Positions 1-6,725 of a DNA stretch of 12,438 nt are shown piece after piece. Numbering within the stretch: position 1 is the stretch's first letter; the number at the start of each line of letters is the position of its first letter. The DNA is from CAZTLI01 sp964614375 (GTDB lineage Bacteria; Chloroflexota; Anaerolineae; Aggregatilineales; Phototrophicaceae). The translations under genes were made by a program, and so were the position numbers. The DNA lies in assembly GCA_964614375.1 (NCBI GenBank), contig CAZTLI010000122.1:1-12438 (forward strand). Reading direction: 5' to 3'. The notes beneath the pieces were generated by a model. That model saw only the letters and a list, made by a program, of their open reading frames with translations. It ran no database searches and was not told where the DNA came from.

Positions 1-1
1 T

Positions 2-124
2 AATGACCTGAAGTTTATCTATACCTGCGCTATTATAACATCATGTCCAGCGATGTTTGGGGTGTGCCATTATATGGAAATCATGACCGTACCAGACCCG
101 ATTGAATTGGAAACCTTGTCTTGA
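2..124 (+). CDS. Possible 3' end of a gene cut by the left window edge
   Basis: One plus-strand frame is open from the window edge to a TGA at 122-124, giving 40 residues with three cysteines and ending in PDPIELETLS. I do not recognise the protein. All three minus-strand frames hit stops within about 15 codons of the edge, so a minus-strand gene running off the window is excluded. A 40-codon open frame can occur by chance and its codon use is not distinctive, so this is only a candidate. No terminator is visible between it and the pilin promoter. Confidence 0.2.
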   Translation, partial: NDLKFIYTCAIITSCPAMFGVCHYMEIMTVPDPIELETLS

Positions 125-226
125 AATTTGTTAAGCGCATTTTAAGTCAACAGGGGAGCGAAGGCAAGCAATTTGTTGGGGACGACACGGTAAGCATACG
201 TTGGCGAAACCTTAATGCTTGGCCTA

Positions 227-256
227 TTGACGTTCGCGCTTCAACTATGCTAGGAT
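227..256 (+). promoter_or_regulatory. Sigma-70-type promoter of the Flp pilin gene
   Basis: A -35 box TTGACG (227-232) is followed after 18 bases by TAGGAT (251-256). The -10 box is preceded by TGC (248-250), an extended -10 element. Transcription would start near 263, leaving a leader of about 33 nt that carries the ribosome binding site. This is motif recognition by eye. Confidence 0.55.
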
Positions 257-295
257 AATTTCATCGGCATTATTTATCCAAGGAGACTCAACATT

Positions 296-454
296 ATGAT
301 GTACATGCCGCGTGAAGAAGGCCAGGGTTTGGTCGAATATGCGCTCATCCTCGTACTGGTCGCTGTTGTGGTGATCGTCATTCTGGCACTGCTTGGCCCA
401 GCCATTGGTAACATCTTCTCGAACATCGTTGCCGCACTGAATCCCGGTGCGTAA
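296..454 (+). CDS. Flp-family type IVb pilin (class III signal peptide protein)
   Basis: A 52-residue protein with the layout of a Flp/Fap prepilin. A short charged leader (MMYMPREEG) precedes the motif QGLVEYALIL and then a single hydrophobic helix of about 20 residues. Cleavage by a prepilin peptidase between Gly9 and Gln10 would leave a 43-residue mature pilin with Glu at +5 and Tyr at +6, the hallmark pair of Flp pilins. AAGGAG at 280-285 lies 10 bases before the first of two ATGs (296 and 299). The gene has its own promoter and a strong terminator and stands alone: no tad/cpa secretion ATPase, TadV peptidase or TadE gene is in the window. Such pilins are assembled by the Tad machinery and serve in adhesion. 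It is likely expressed strongly as a single gene and assembled by a Tad system encoded elsewhere (inference). It is shorter than a 60-residue gene-calling cutoff and easily missed. Confidence 0.88.
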   Translation: MMYMPREEGQGLVEYALILVLVAVVVIVILALLGPAIGNIFSNIVAALNPGA

Positions 455-481
455 ACACAACCGTTATTCGGTACTCTTTTC

Positions 482-510
482 AAAAGTCTCGCACGATGCG
501 GGACTTTTTT
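482..510 (+). terminator. Intrinsic terminator after the Flp pilin gene
   Basis: A 12-bp stem (482-493 with 497-508, one G-T pair) encloses a 3-base loop. Its 3' arm runs into a stretch of six T at 505-510. It starts 27 bases after the pilin stop codon and separates the pilin from the fusion gene. Confidence 0.85.
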
Positions 511-547
511 ATTTGCGCTTTTGATATAGCTCTGTGTCGCTTCCCCA

Positions 548-556
548 TGTTAGAAT
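548..556 (+). promoter_or_regulatory. Tentative extended -10 promoter for the glyA-gcvT fusion gene
   Basis: TGT followed by TAGAAT (548-556) has the form of an extended -10 element. A good -35 box is not present at 16-18 bases; the nearest candidate, TTGATA at 521-526, is 24 bases away. The gene needs its own promoter because a strong terminator lies just upstream. No glycine riboswitch is visible in this leader. Confidence 0.35.
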
Positions 557-605
557 GACAATTCAAGATAAATCAAATATTTCACCATTCAAAGGTGCTG
601 AGTAG

Positions 606-3600
606 ATGACACATAACGACTTTTTGTTTCGCGGTGATATTGCCGAACTCGACCCCGATTTAGCCGACCTTATTCGGCACGAAACCGCTCGCCAACAACA
701 ATATCTCATTCTCATTCCATCAGAAAGCACGATCCCCGAAGCGGTTCGCGAGGCCGTTGGGTCTGCCTTTAGCAATATTTATGCCGAGGGCTATCCTTTA
801 GATGAAACGCGCACGATGACCCAGCAGGACATTCTGGATTACAACACGCGCCTGCCCGAATACCGCCGGATGGCAGACAATCGTTATTACAAAGGCACAG
901 AATATGCCAATATTGTCGAGTCGTTAGCACGGCGGCGTGCGGCGGAAGTCTTCGCTGCCAATGGTTATGCGGCAGATGATTTATTTGTCAATGTTCAGCC
1001 GCTTTCGGGCGCACCTGCGAATAATGCGGTCTATACGGCGTTAGTCAACGTCGGCGATACTGTGATGGGCATGGATTTGATTATGGGCGGTCATCTGACG
1101 CATGGCAGTCCGGTCAATCGCAGTGGTAAATTTTATAACATCGTTAGCTATACCATTGATCCACAGACCGAACAACTCGATTATGATGAAATCCGCGCGC
1201 TGGCGCTGGAACACAAACCGAAACTCATTATCGGTGGCTTTAGCAGCTATCCCTGGTCACCGGATTGGCACAAATTCCGCAGCATTGCTGACGAGGTTGG
1301 GGCCTATCTGCTGGCGGATATTGCCCACTTTGCCGGGATGACGGCGGCGGGTGTTTATCCTAGCCCGGTGGGCATTGCCGATGTGGTCACGTTCACCTCG
1401 CACAAAACGCTCAATGGCCCACGCGGTGCGGTGATCATCACCCATCGCAAAGACCTCGCCAGCAAAATTGATCGAGGTGTCTTTCCCGGTGAGCAGGGGG
1501 GACCGCATGTGAATAGTATTGCCGGGCTTGCGGTGGCGCTGCGACTGGCGACGACAGAGCAGTTCAAAAATCTACAAAAACAACTGGTAAAGAATGCGGC
1601 ACGTTTTGCGGAACGGTTATCAGCGCGGGGTTTTAAAATTCCGTATGGTGGGACGGATACCCATATGTTCAGTCTGGATTGCAAAAGTGTCGTTGGGCCA
1701 GACGGTACACCCCTTAGTGGTGATATGGCGGCGCGCATTTTGGACTTAGCGGGCATAGTCCTCAATCGACAGACCATTCCCGGTGACACCAGTGCGCTGC
1801 GTCCGAGCGGATTGCGATTGGGGACACCCTGGATTACACAGCGCGGCTTCCGCGAGGCGGAAATTGACCAACTGGCGGATATTATCGCCGACATATTGCA
1901 GGCATGTGTACCGTATAGCCTTATGGGACGCACACGGGCGCTGGAACGCGCGAAGGTCGATTTTGATGTTTTACAACAGGCGCGGTTGAAAGTCCGGCAG
2001 TTGTCAGCACAGGCCGGAATCGACACGAATGTTACAGCCGATGGGTATCCCCATTTTGACTATATCGACGATGAAAAGACGGGCTGGCAAACGCTGGTTG
2101 TTTCGGGTAATAAAGCAAAGGCGTTTCTTGATATTGCTTTGACCAGTGATGTCAATGTCTTGAAATCAGGTGAACAGCAGCCGACATGGGTGCTTGAAAA
2201 AGATGGCAGCCCCATGTCCCGCGGTGTACTCCAGCGTATTGACACGGATTATCATCTGCATGTGGAACAGCATTCGCAACGGGTGGCTGCATGGCTGCGT
2301 GGTTTATCAGATGGTTTTGTGTCGTTTGATGATGCGGATGTCTATGGCAAAGTGCCGGGGCCGGTGGACGTGCGGCATCTCGGCGCGGCAGACACCGCCA
2401 CACTGCATCTCAAATGGGATGATGGTGCGGGATACGCCAACAAAGTCTACTGTGTGGGTATCAATGGCGCGAAATATGCCGGGACAAAGCCTGCTGCGCT
2501 GCCCAAATTTGCACGGGAAGAATCCGCCGACGGTGACCTGAAGACGACGACGCTGCATCAACTCCATATAGGCATGGGCGCGAAGATGGTGCCGTTTGCG
2601 GGCTATGATATGCCTGTCTGGTACAGCTCTGTCGGTGATGAGCATCGCGCGGTGCGGACGGAGGCAGGTATTTTCGATGTGACACACATGGGCGTTTTTG
2701 ATGCAAAAGGCGCAGATGCAGAAGCGTTCCTTGACCTTGTATCCACAAACGATGTTTCTAAGCTCGCCGTTGGTGAATCGCATTATACGTATTTTCTCGA
2801 TACGGATGGCATTCCACACGATGATTTGATGATTTATCGCCTTGCAGCAGATCATTTCCTTGTCGTGGTGAATGCGTCCAATAACGATAAAAATTGGGCG
2901 TGGTTGAATGCGGTTCAGGCGGGCAAAGTCCAAATTGACCCTCATGATGCCAGCCGCCGTATTACTTTGAAAGATGTCCAATTGCGTGATTTACGTCATC
3001 CGTCGGTTGGCGATGAACGGCGTGTGGACGTCGCTTTACAGGGGCCGAAGAGCAAAGATATTTTGCTGGCGCTTCATGGCAGTGAAGACGACAAAGCTAA
3101 AGTCAAAGCGCTCAAATGGGCTGAAGTCACAAAAGTGACACTTGGCGGTTACGACCTCATTGTCTCGCGCACAGGTTATACAGGTGAGCGTGTGGCCTAT
3201 GAGTTGTTCGTCCATCCAGACAAAGCGCCTGCATTGTTCAAAGACCTTGTGGAAGGCGGTGCAGTGCCGTGCGGTTTGGCGGCGCGCGACAGTTTGCGTA
3301 CTGAAGCAGGTCTGCCGTTGTATGGGCATGAACTGGAAGGGGCATTGAGATTAAATCCCGGTGATGCGGGCTTTGGTTCGTATGTCAAATTGTATAAACC
3401 GTTTTTTGTCGGCAAATCGGCCTTTATCGAACATGAGCAGGAACGCGACGCGATGGTCACGCGCTTTCGATTGGATAACAAGGGCGTGCGTCCGCCGCAT
3501 CAAGGTGACCCGCTGGTGGATAGTAAAGGGCGTGTTGTCGGTATTGTCACCAGTTGCAGTATCGACAGCGAAGGTTATCAACTAGGGCAAGCCGTGATTA

Positions 3601-3749
3601 AACAGGATTATGTAAAACCGGGCACACAACTTGCTGTTTTTGCAGGGGCAGACCGTGCAAAATCCGCCGATTTGAGCGGACTGTCGCTGGGTAAAAAGGT
3701 CACTGTGCCAGAACCTGTGACAGTGCTGAGTCGTATGCCAAAGAAGTAG
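606..3749 (+). CDS. Bifunctional serine hydroxymethyltransferase / glycine-cleavage T-protein fusion (GlyA-GcvT)
   Basis: One uninterrupted 1047-residue chain. Residues about 10-480 are SHMT: ESTIPEAV (40-47), NIYAEGYP (57-64), QPLSGAPAN (131-139), ADIAH with PLP-contacting Asp238 and His241, the Schiff-base Lys267 in SHKTLNGPRG, and substrate Arg404 in LRLGTP. Residues 65-92 are an insertion relative to E. coli GlyA. Residues about 646-1047 are GcvT: FAGYDMPVWY, HDDLM with the folate Asp pair 739-740, RTGYTGE, and CGLAARDSLRTEAGLPLYG. The T domain releases ammonia and methylene-tetrahydrofolate from aminomethyl-H-protein; the SHMT domain uses that methylene group plus glycine to make serine (established for the families). 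Residues 481-645 join them and hide a GcvT-like repeat. AAGGTG (592-597) lies 8 bases before the ATG. The protein is cytosolic and supplies the T-protein missing from the gcvH-gcvPA-gcvPB operon. Both sets of key residues look intact, so both activities are likely retained (inference). Confidence 0.95.
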   Translation: MTHNDFLFRGDIAELDPDLADLIRHETARQQQYLILIPSESTIPEAVREAVGSAFSNIYAEGYPLDETRTMTQQDILDYNTRLPEYRRMADNRYYKGTEYANIVESLARRRAAEVFAANGYAADDLFVNVQPLSGAPANNAVYTALVNVGDTVMGMDLIMGGHLTHGSPVNRSGKFYNIVSYTIDPQTEQLDYDEIRALALEHKPKLIIGGFSSYPWSPDWHKFRSIADEVGAYLLADIAHFAGMTAAGVYPSPVGIADVVTFTSHKTLNGPRGAVIITHRKDLASKIDRGVFPGEQGGPHVNSIAGLAVALRLATTEQFKNLQKQLVKNAARFAERLSARGFKIPYGGTDTHMFSLDCKSVVGPDGTPLSGDMAARILDLAGIVLNRQTIPGDTSALRPSGLRLGTPWITQRGFREAEIDQLADIIADILQACVPYSLMGRTRALERAKVDFDVLQQARLKVRQLSAQAGIDTNVTADGYPHFDYIDDEKTGWQTLVVSGNKAKAFLDIALTSDVNVLKSGEQQPTWVLEKDGSPMSRGVLQRIDTDYHLHVEQHSQRVAAWLRGLSDGFVSFDDADVYGKVPGPVDVRHLGAADTATLHLKWDDGAGYANKVYCVGINGAKYAGTKPAALPKFAREESADGDLKTTTLHQLHIGMGAKMVPFAGYDMPVWYSSVGDEHRAVRTEAGIFDVTHMGVFDAKGADAEAFLDLVSTNDVSKLAVGESHYTYFLDTDGIPHDDLMIYRLAADHFLVVVNASNNDKNWAWLNAVQAGKVQIDPHDASRRITLKDVQLRDLRHPSVGDERRVDVALQGPKSKDILLALHGSEDDKAKVKALKWAEVTKVTLGGYDLIVSRTGYTGERVAYELFVHPDKAPALFKDLVEGGAVPCGLAARDSLRTEAGLPLYGHELEGALRLNPGDAGFGSYVKLYKPFFVGKSAFIEHEQERDAMVTRFRLDNKGVRPPHQGDPLVDSKGRVVGIVTSCSIDSEGYQLGQAVIKQDYVKPGTQLAVFAGADRAKSADLSGLSLGKKVTVPEPVTVLSRMPKK
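2106..2264 (+). repeat. Internal protein repeat: degenerate GcvT-like subdomain in the linker (second copy at 2709-2867)
   Basis: Residues 501-553 align without gaps to residues 702-754 in the GcvT domain, with 21 identities in 53 by hand. Shared blocks include AFLD, T-x-DV, GE, L-x-x-DG-x-P, R and L-x-V in the same order and spacing. The second copy is the N-terminal part of the GcvT fold. In the first copy the catalytic-side HDDLM (738-742) reads MSRGV (537-541), so the folate-contacting aspartates are gone. The likeness continues weakly to about residue 590, where DVYGKVPGPV leads into a segment I do not recognise (about 595-645). It is probably a decayed duplicate used as a structural spacer or docking surface (inference). 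Confidence 0.65.
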
Positions 3750-3758
3750 GGGACAACA

Positions 3759-3809
3759 CAGTATCTACAATACTGACCGACAGCTCTAGGTGACTGTCGG
3801 TTTTGTTTT
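3759..3809 (+). terminator. Terminator of the glyA-gcvT fusion gene, with two adjacent hairpins
   Basis: The main hairpin pairs ACCGACAG (3776-3783) with CTGTCGGT (3794-3801) around a 10-base loop and is followed by TTTGTTTT. A second 6-bp hairpin, CAGTAT/ATACTG (3759-3764 with 3770-3775), abuts it directly on the 5' side with no spacer. It lies just after the fusion stop codon and before the convergent RCK gene. On the minus strand no T-run follows the hairpins, so it is probably one-directional. Confidence 0.8.
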
Positions 3810-3813
3810 GATG

Positions 3814-4914
3814 TTACTTCCCATTTGCGCCGCGTTTGTTGCGCGCCACGATTTCGATGATTTTGCTATGCAGGGCGAACATGACGAGGGTATCCCCCGC
3901 TTGCACGACAATATCAGCTGGTGGATGCACGATCACGGCATGTTCACGCTGATGCAGCATAATGTCGATGTCATTGTCGGCTTCGATTTCGCCCAGTATC
4001 GCGCCATCAAGGAATGATTCTGGTTCGACCTTGATTTTAATCATCGTATAGTCTTCGCCATCAATTGGCAGCGTTTGTGCGACCTCTATCCCTACCGCGG
4101 CCCCGGCAAAAGCCGGCGCGGCTAAATCGGACGCACTGAGCACGACTTCGACGTTCATAAACTGGCGTAATTGTGCCGCAAACTGGTCATCCCACATTCG
4201 CACGACAATCCGCACATCAGGATTCATGTCGCGTCCGCGCATCGTCACTTCAAGATTTACATGGTCGTTCGACGTACAGACAATGAGTGCGCGGGCGTGC
4301 TGTAAGCCAGCCATTTGCAGCGTTGATAGATTGCGCCCGTCTGCAACAATGACGGGCACACCCAGACGACTAAGTTCAATGTCGAGCGCCGGGCTAATGT
4401 CGTGGTCAACTGCCACCACGTCAAATCCCATCTCAACCAGCGCGCGCGTCACGCGCAGCCCCAGATGTCCTACACCCATAATGATGACGTGATTTCGATA
4501 GGTCGCTGCCACAGCAATCTCCCAGGCGTCATGCCGTTCAGTTCGATTGAAAAATAGGCGGACAAAATCAACAGCCCCGCGCCCGACGATATATACCGCC
4601 AGCATCGGCATCACATACCAGAAGGCGATAAGATAGGGTTCGGGCGGTGGTTGACCGGGTGGCGGTGTTTCCAGAATCATCAACTGGAGCATCATATATG
4701 GTCGGTCAATGTAGGGAAAAGTCTCGTAACCCGCTGCGCCTAACAATTCGCCATATAACCACCCGCCGCCAAATACCGCGATCAAGAATACCGAAAATGG
4801 CAGCCGAAATTCGCGCCACAGGGCCAGTGAATCCCATAATACGGCGCGCAGCATACGCTGGTAACGTACCAGGCGACGGCCTCTGCGGGGTAGGACTAGA
4901 CGACTGTAGGGCAT
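3814..4914 (-). CDS. Membrane-anchored RCK/TrkA-N protein, potassium-channel-like but without a canonical selectivity filter
   Basis: 366 residues. A basic N-terminus precedes a membrane segment (about 38-58) and a second one (about 94-122). A Rossmann RCK_N/TrkA-N domain follows at about 141-265, with nucleotide-binding GVGHLG (147-152), acidic VDHD (169-172) and VADGRN (190-195). A TrkA-C-like domain occupies about 287-357. This order is that of prokaryotic two-helix channels with a ligand-gated RCK ring, where NAD(H) or ATP/ADP and ions gate flux. The loop between the helices (about 73-93) holds MLQLMILETPPPGQPPPEP and has no TVGYG-type filter. It may be a divergent channel, a transporter regulator or a membrane-tethered sensor. 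The ATG at 4914-4912 has only a weak AGG upstream but begins the longest plausible frame. It is divergent from the GT-C-like gene and convergent with the fusion gene. The family call is firm; transport activity is uncertain. Confidence 0.85.
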   Translation of the reverse strand: MPYSRLVLPRRGRRLVRYQRMLRAVLWDSLALWREFRLPFSVFLIAVFGGGWLYGELLGAAGYETFPYIDRPYMMLQLMILETPPPGQPPPEPYLIAFWYVMPMLAVYIVGRGAVDFVRLFFNRTERHDAWEIAVAATYRNHVIIMGVGHLGLRVTRALVEMGFDVVAVDHDISPALDIELSRLGVPVIVADGRNLSTLQMAGLQHARALIVCTSNDHVNLEVTMRGRDMNPDVRIVVRMWDDQFAAQLRQFMNVEVVLSASDLAAPAFAGAAVGIEVAQTLPIDGEDYTMIKIKVEPESFLDGAILGEIEADNDIDIMLHQREHAVIVHPPADIVVQAGDTLVMFALHSKIIEIVARNKRGANGK

Positions 4915-4970
4915 GTTGCTGACCTGTATGTGCGACTCTTAATTACCTTGTGAACGAACGAACAGGCCAT

Positions 4971-4999
4971 ATTCTAAAGTTTAACAGCGCGTTTGACCA
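4971..4999 (-). promoter_or_regulatory. Promoter of the RCK protein gene
   Basis: Read on the minus strand, TGGTCA (4999-4994) and TAGAAT (4976-4971) are separated by 17 bases. The start point would be near 4964, giving a leader of about 50 nt to the ATG at 4914. The -35 box matches the consensus at four of six positions. Confidence 0.45.
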
Positions 5000-5034
5000 G
5001 GAAAGCCCCGAATACTTGGGGGTACAGCCGCGCA

Positions 5035-5064
5035 TTGACAATGACTTTTGCCCTCATATATGAT
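5035..5064 (+). promoter_or_regulatory. Strong sigma-70-type promoter of the GT-C-like membrane protein gene
   Basis: A perfect TTGACA (5035-5040) is followed after 18 bases by TATGAT (5059-5064). Transcription would begin near 5071, so the leader is only about 23 nt and consists mainly of the ribosome binding site GGAG (5081-5084). Together with the minus-strand promoter at 4971-4999 it fills the divergent intergenic region. Confidence 0.6.
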
Positions 5065-5093
5065 GCACAGGTTTACACCTGGAGTCACCATCC

Positions 5094-6716
5094 ATGATAC
5101 GCAGCACTCTAACGGACACCCACCTCTATTCACCGCGACTGCACGCATGGGCCCAGCGCCTATCCACGCTCTGTGACAGTCGTGTCGTCCCCTGGCTGCT
5201 GCTGGCAATTGGGATGGGACGTAATGTTTTGCTGCTGCTGGCCTATCCACCCGCGCACGCCTCCGACTCGCATCTGTTTTTCCTGTATGCGGAACGTCTG
5301 GCGGGTTATGACGCCGCATTGATGGATAAATACACCTATCCGTTGTATCCCTTTCTGATACTGGTAACAGTGAAATGGTTGGGGTCGGTTTACTGGCTGA
5401 TTGCTGTGCAATTTGTGATGTCGGCGCTGCTAGCCCCGATATATTATTTCACGCTTAAGCCCTACAGTCGGACATTGGCTCTCGCGGTTGGACTGGTCAT
5501 TCTGGTCGATTTCCAGTCCGGCGTGACATTCAATTTCACAGGCGCAGAACCTTTATATATGTTCCTGATGGGGCTGTCATTCCTCGTGCTGCTGCGGCAG
5601 ATCAGTCCGCAGGCCGACAAACACTGGACATGGCGCGATTCGTCCACCGGTATGCTGCTTGTCCTGTTGTGGTTAACCCGTACCATCGGGCGCTATCTCA
5701 TCATTCCGTATGCCATTGTCTACCTGCTGTATACGCGCAGTATCAAACGCACATTGACGATGATTGCCGGTTTTGGCGGCGCGCTGGTCATCTATATGCT
5801 TTTATCGACGCTGGCGCTAGGGCAGGTCGCTGGCCTCAATGCGACCGATTATTCCTTCGAGCGCGTGATGCGCCATCATGCCGATTGGGTGCAGCCCGAA
5901 AATGGGGAAAATACACGAATCTGGTTGGAAGCAACGGCAGACTGCCCATCCGAGAATCAATTTCAGCAAGTTTACTGCCTATATCAGCGTGTCGGGACAT
6001 GGGAAGGCGCCGAAAGCATCATTCAGGGCACAGCATTTGAGACGGTGCGCCCACATCTCGGTGAATACCTGTGGGAAGTGTGGAATAACTTCCTCTATTT
6101 TCTTGGTGCAGACGCCAATATGTTCACCCATGATGGTGTGACTCCCAGCGAAGCACAATGTATTACCGCTGAACAACGGATTGGCTACATCACCACCGAG
6201 TATGTTACGACGACATTTGTTGAACGGCTCAATGGGCATATTTTGCACCTTGAAGGCGCGGAATTAGAGGCGGCGGTGGATGAATATCGCGGCATGATGA
6301 GCGGGATCATTCGCGCGATGTGCCCGCCACTGCCCGACTCGCCGCAAATCCGCCAGATTGTGGATTGGGTGCTCGTCCGCAATCGGTCATTCGGGCGACC
6401 TAATCCACAGGTATGGTATGGGGCAGTCTTGCTGCTGTCGCTTGTCATCCCCTGGGCGCGGCGTTATTTGCCAGTGGTGCTGATTGTCGGCGTGACGATG
6501 AGTATGCTGGCGATTTCTCCGGCGATGCTGTCGGTTCAGACCAATTTGCGTTATATCATCGTCATCAATGCACTGCGGATTACGCTGCTGGGCATTCTGG
6601 TGTGGATTGTGTGTCCACTCGCCATATACGCTTTAGATTGGTTTATGGCCCGCCGGTCTCTTTCGCCGCACACAGCTATAAACGATATGGATACTGACAA
6701 AGCTGGTGTTGAATAA
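5094..6716 (+). CDS. Polytopic membrane protein, GT-C glycosyltransferase-like
   Basis: 540 residues with about ten hydrophobic segments: roughly 32-50, 83-99, 101-119, 127-145, 152-168, 185-213, 222-246, 441-456, 459-478 and 487-515. After the first membrane segment comes ASDSHLFFLYAERL (56-69), then YTYPLYPFLI (80-89). An acidic residue in the first outer loop followed by an aromatic Pro-Leu-Tyr-Pro helix entry is the layout of GT-C lipid-linked-sugar transferases (PMT/ArnT-like). Asp58 would be the catalytic candidate (inference). A hydrophilic domain of about 190 residues (247-440), probably extracytoplasmic, contains Cys284, Cys295, Cys356 and Cys410, unlike the small loops usual in these enzymes. 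The C-terminal tail is short and acidic. GGAG (5081-5084) is 9 bases before the ATG. The gene converges on the AEC gene with a 9-bp gap and no visible terminator. Membrane location is firm; glycosyl transfer and the substrate are guesses. Confidence 0.75.
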   Translation: MIRSTLTDTHLYSPRLHAWAQRLSTLCDSRVVPWLLLAIGMGRNVLLLLAYPPAHASDSHLFFLYAERLAGYDAALMDKYTYPLYPFLILVTVKWLGSVYWLIAVQFVMSALLAPIYYFTLKPYSRTLALAVGLVILVDFQSGVTFNFTGAEPLYMFLMGLSFLVLLRQISPQADKHWTWRDSSTGMLLVLLWLTRTIGRYLIIPYAIVYLLYTRSIKRTLTMIAGFGGALVIYMLLSTLALGQVAGLNATDYSFERVMRHHADWVQPENGENTRIWLEATADCPSENQFQQVYCLYQRVGTWEGAESIIQGTAFETVRPHLGEYLWEVWNNFLYFLGADANMFTHDGVTPSEAQCITAEQRIGYITTEYVTTTFVERLNGHILHLEGAELEAAVDEYRGMMSGIIRAMCPPLPDSPQIRQIVDWVLVRNRSFGRPNPQVWYGAVLLLSLVIPWARRYLPVVLIVGVTMSMLAISPAMLSVQTNLRYIIVINALRITLLGILVWIVCPLAIYALDWFMARRSLSPHTAINDMDTDKAGVE

Positions 6717-6725
6717 TCTATTGGT

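Noticed and set aside
121..258. A 45-codon frame starting with TTG and ending at TAA 256-258
   Set aside because: It has no ribosome binding site, overlaps the pilin promoter boxes and shows no recognisable protein character; probably chance.
1355..2026. A 223-codon minus-strand open frame inside the SHMT domain
   Set aside because: It is antisense to clearly conserved SHMT sequence, its translation is Arg/Ser/Pro-rich with no family likeness, and it has no separate signals.
2307..2981. A 224-codon minus-strand open frame across the linker and GcvT start
   Set aside because: It is antisense to the fusion gene, with a translation rich in Ile, Arg, His and Cys and no motif; a shadow of the coding strand.
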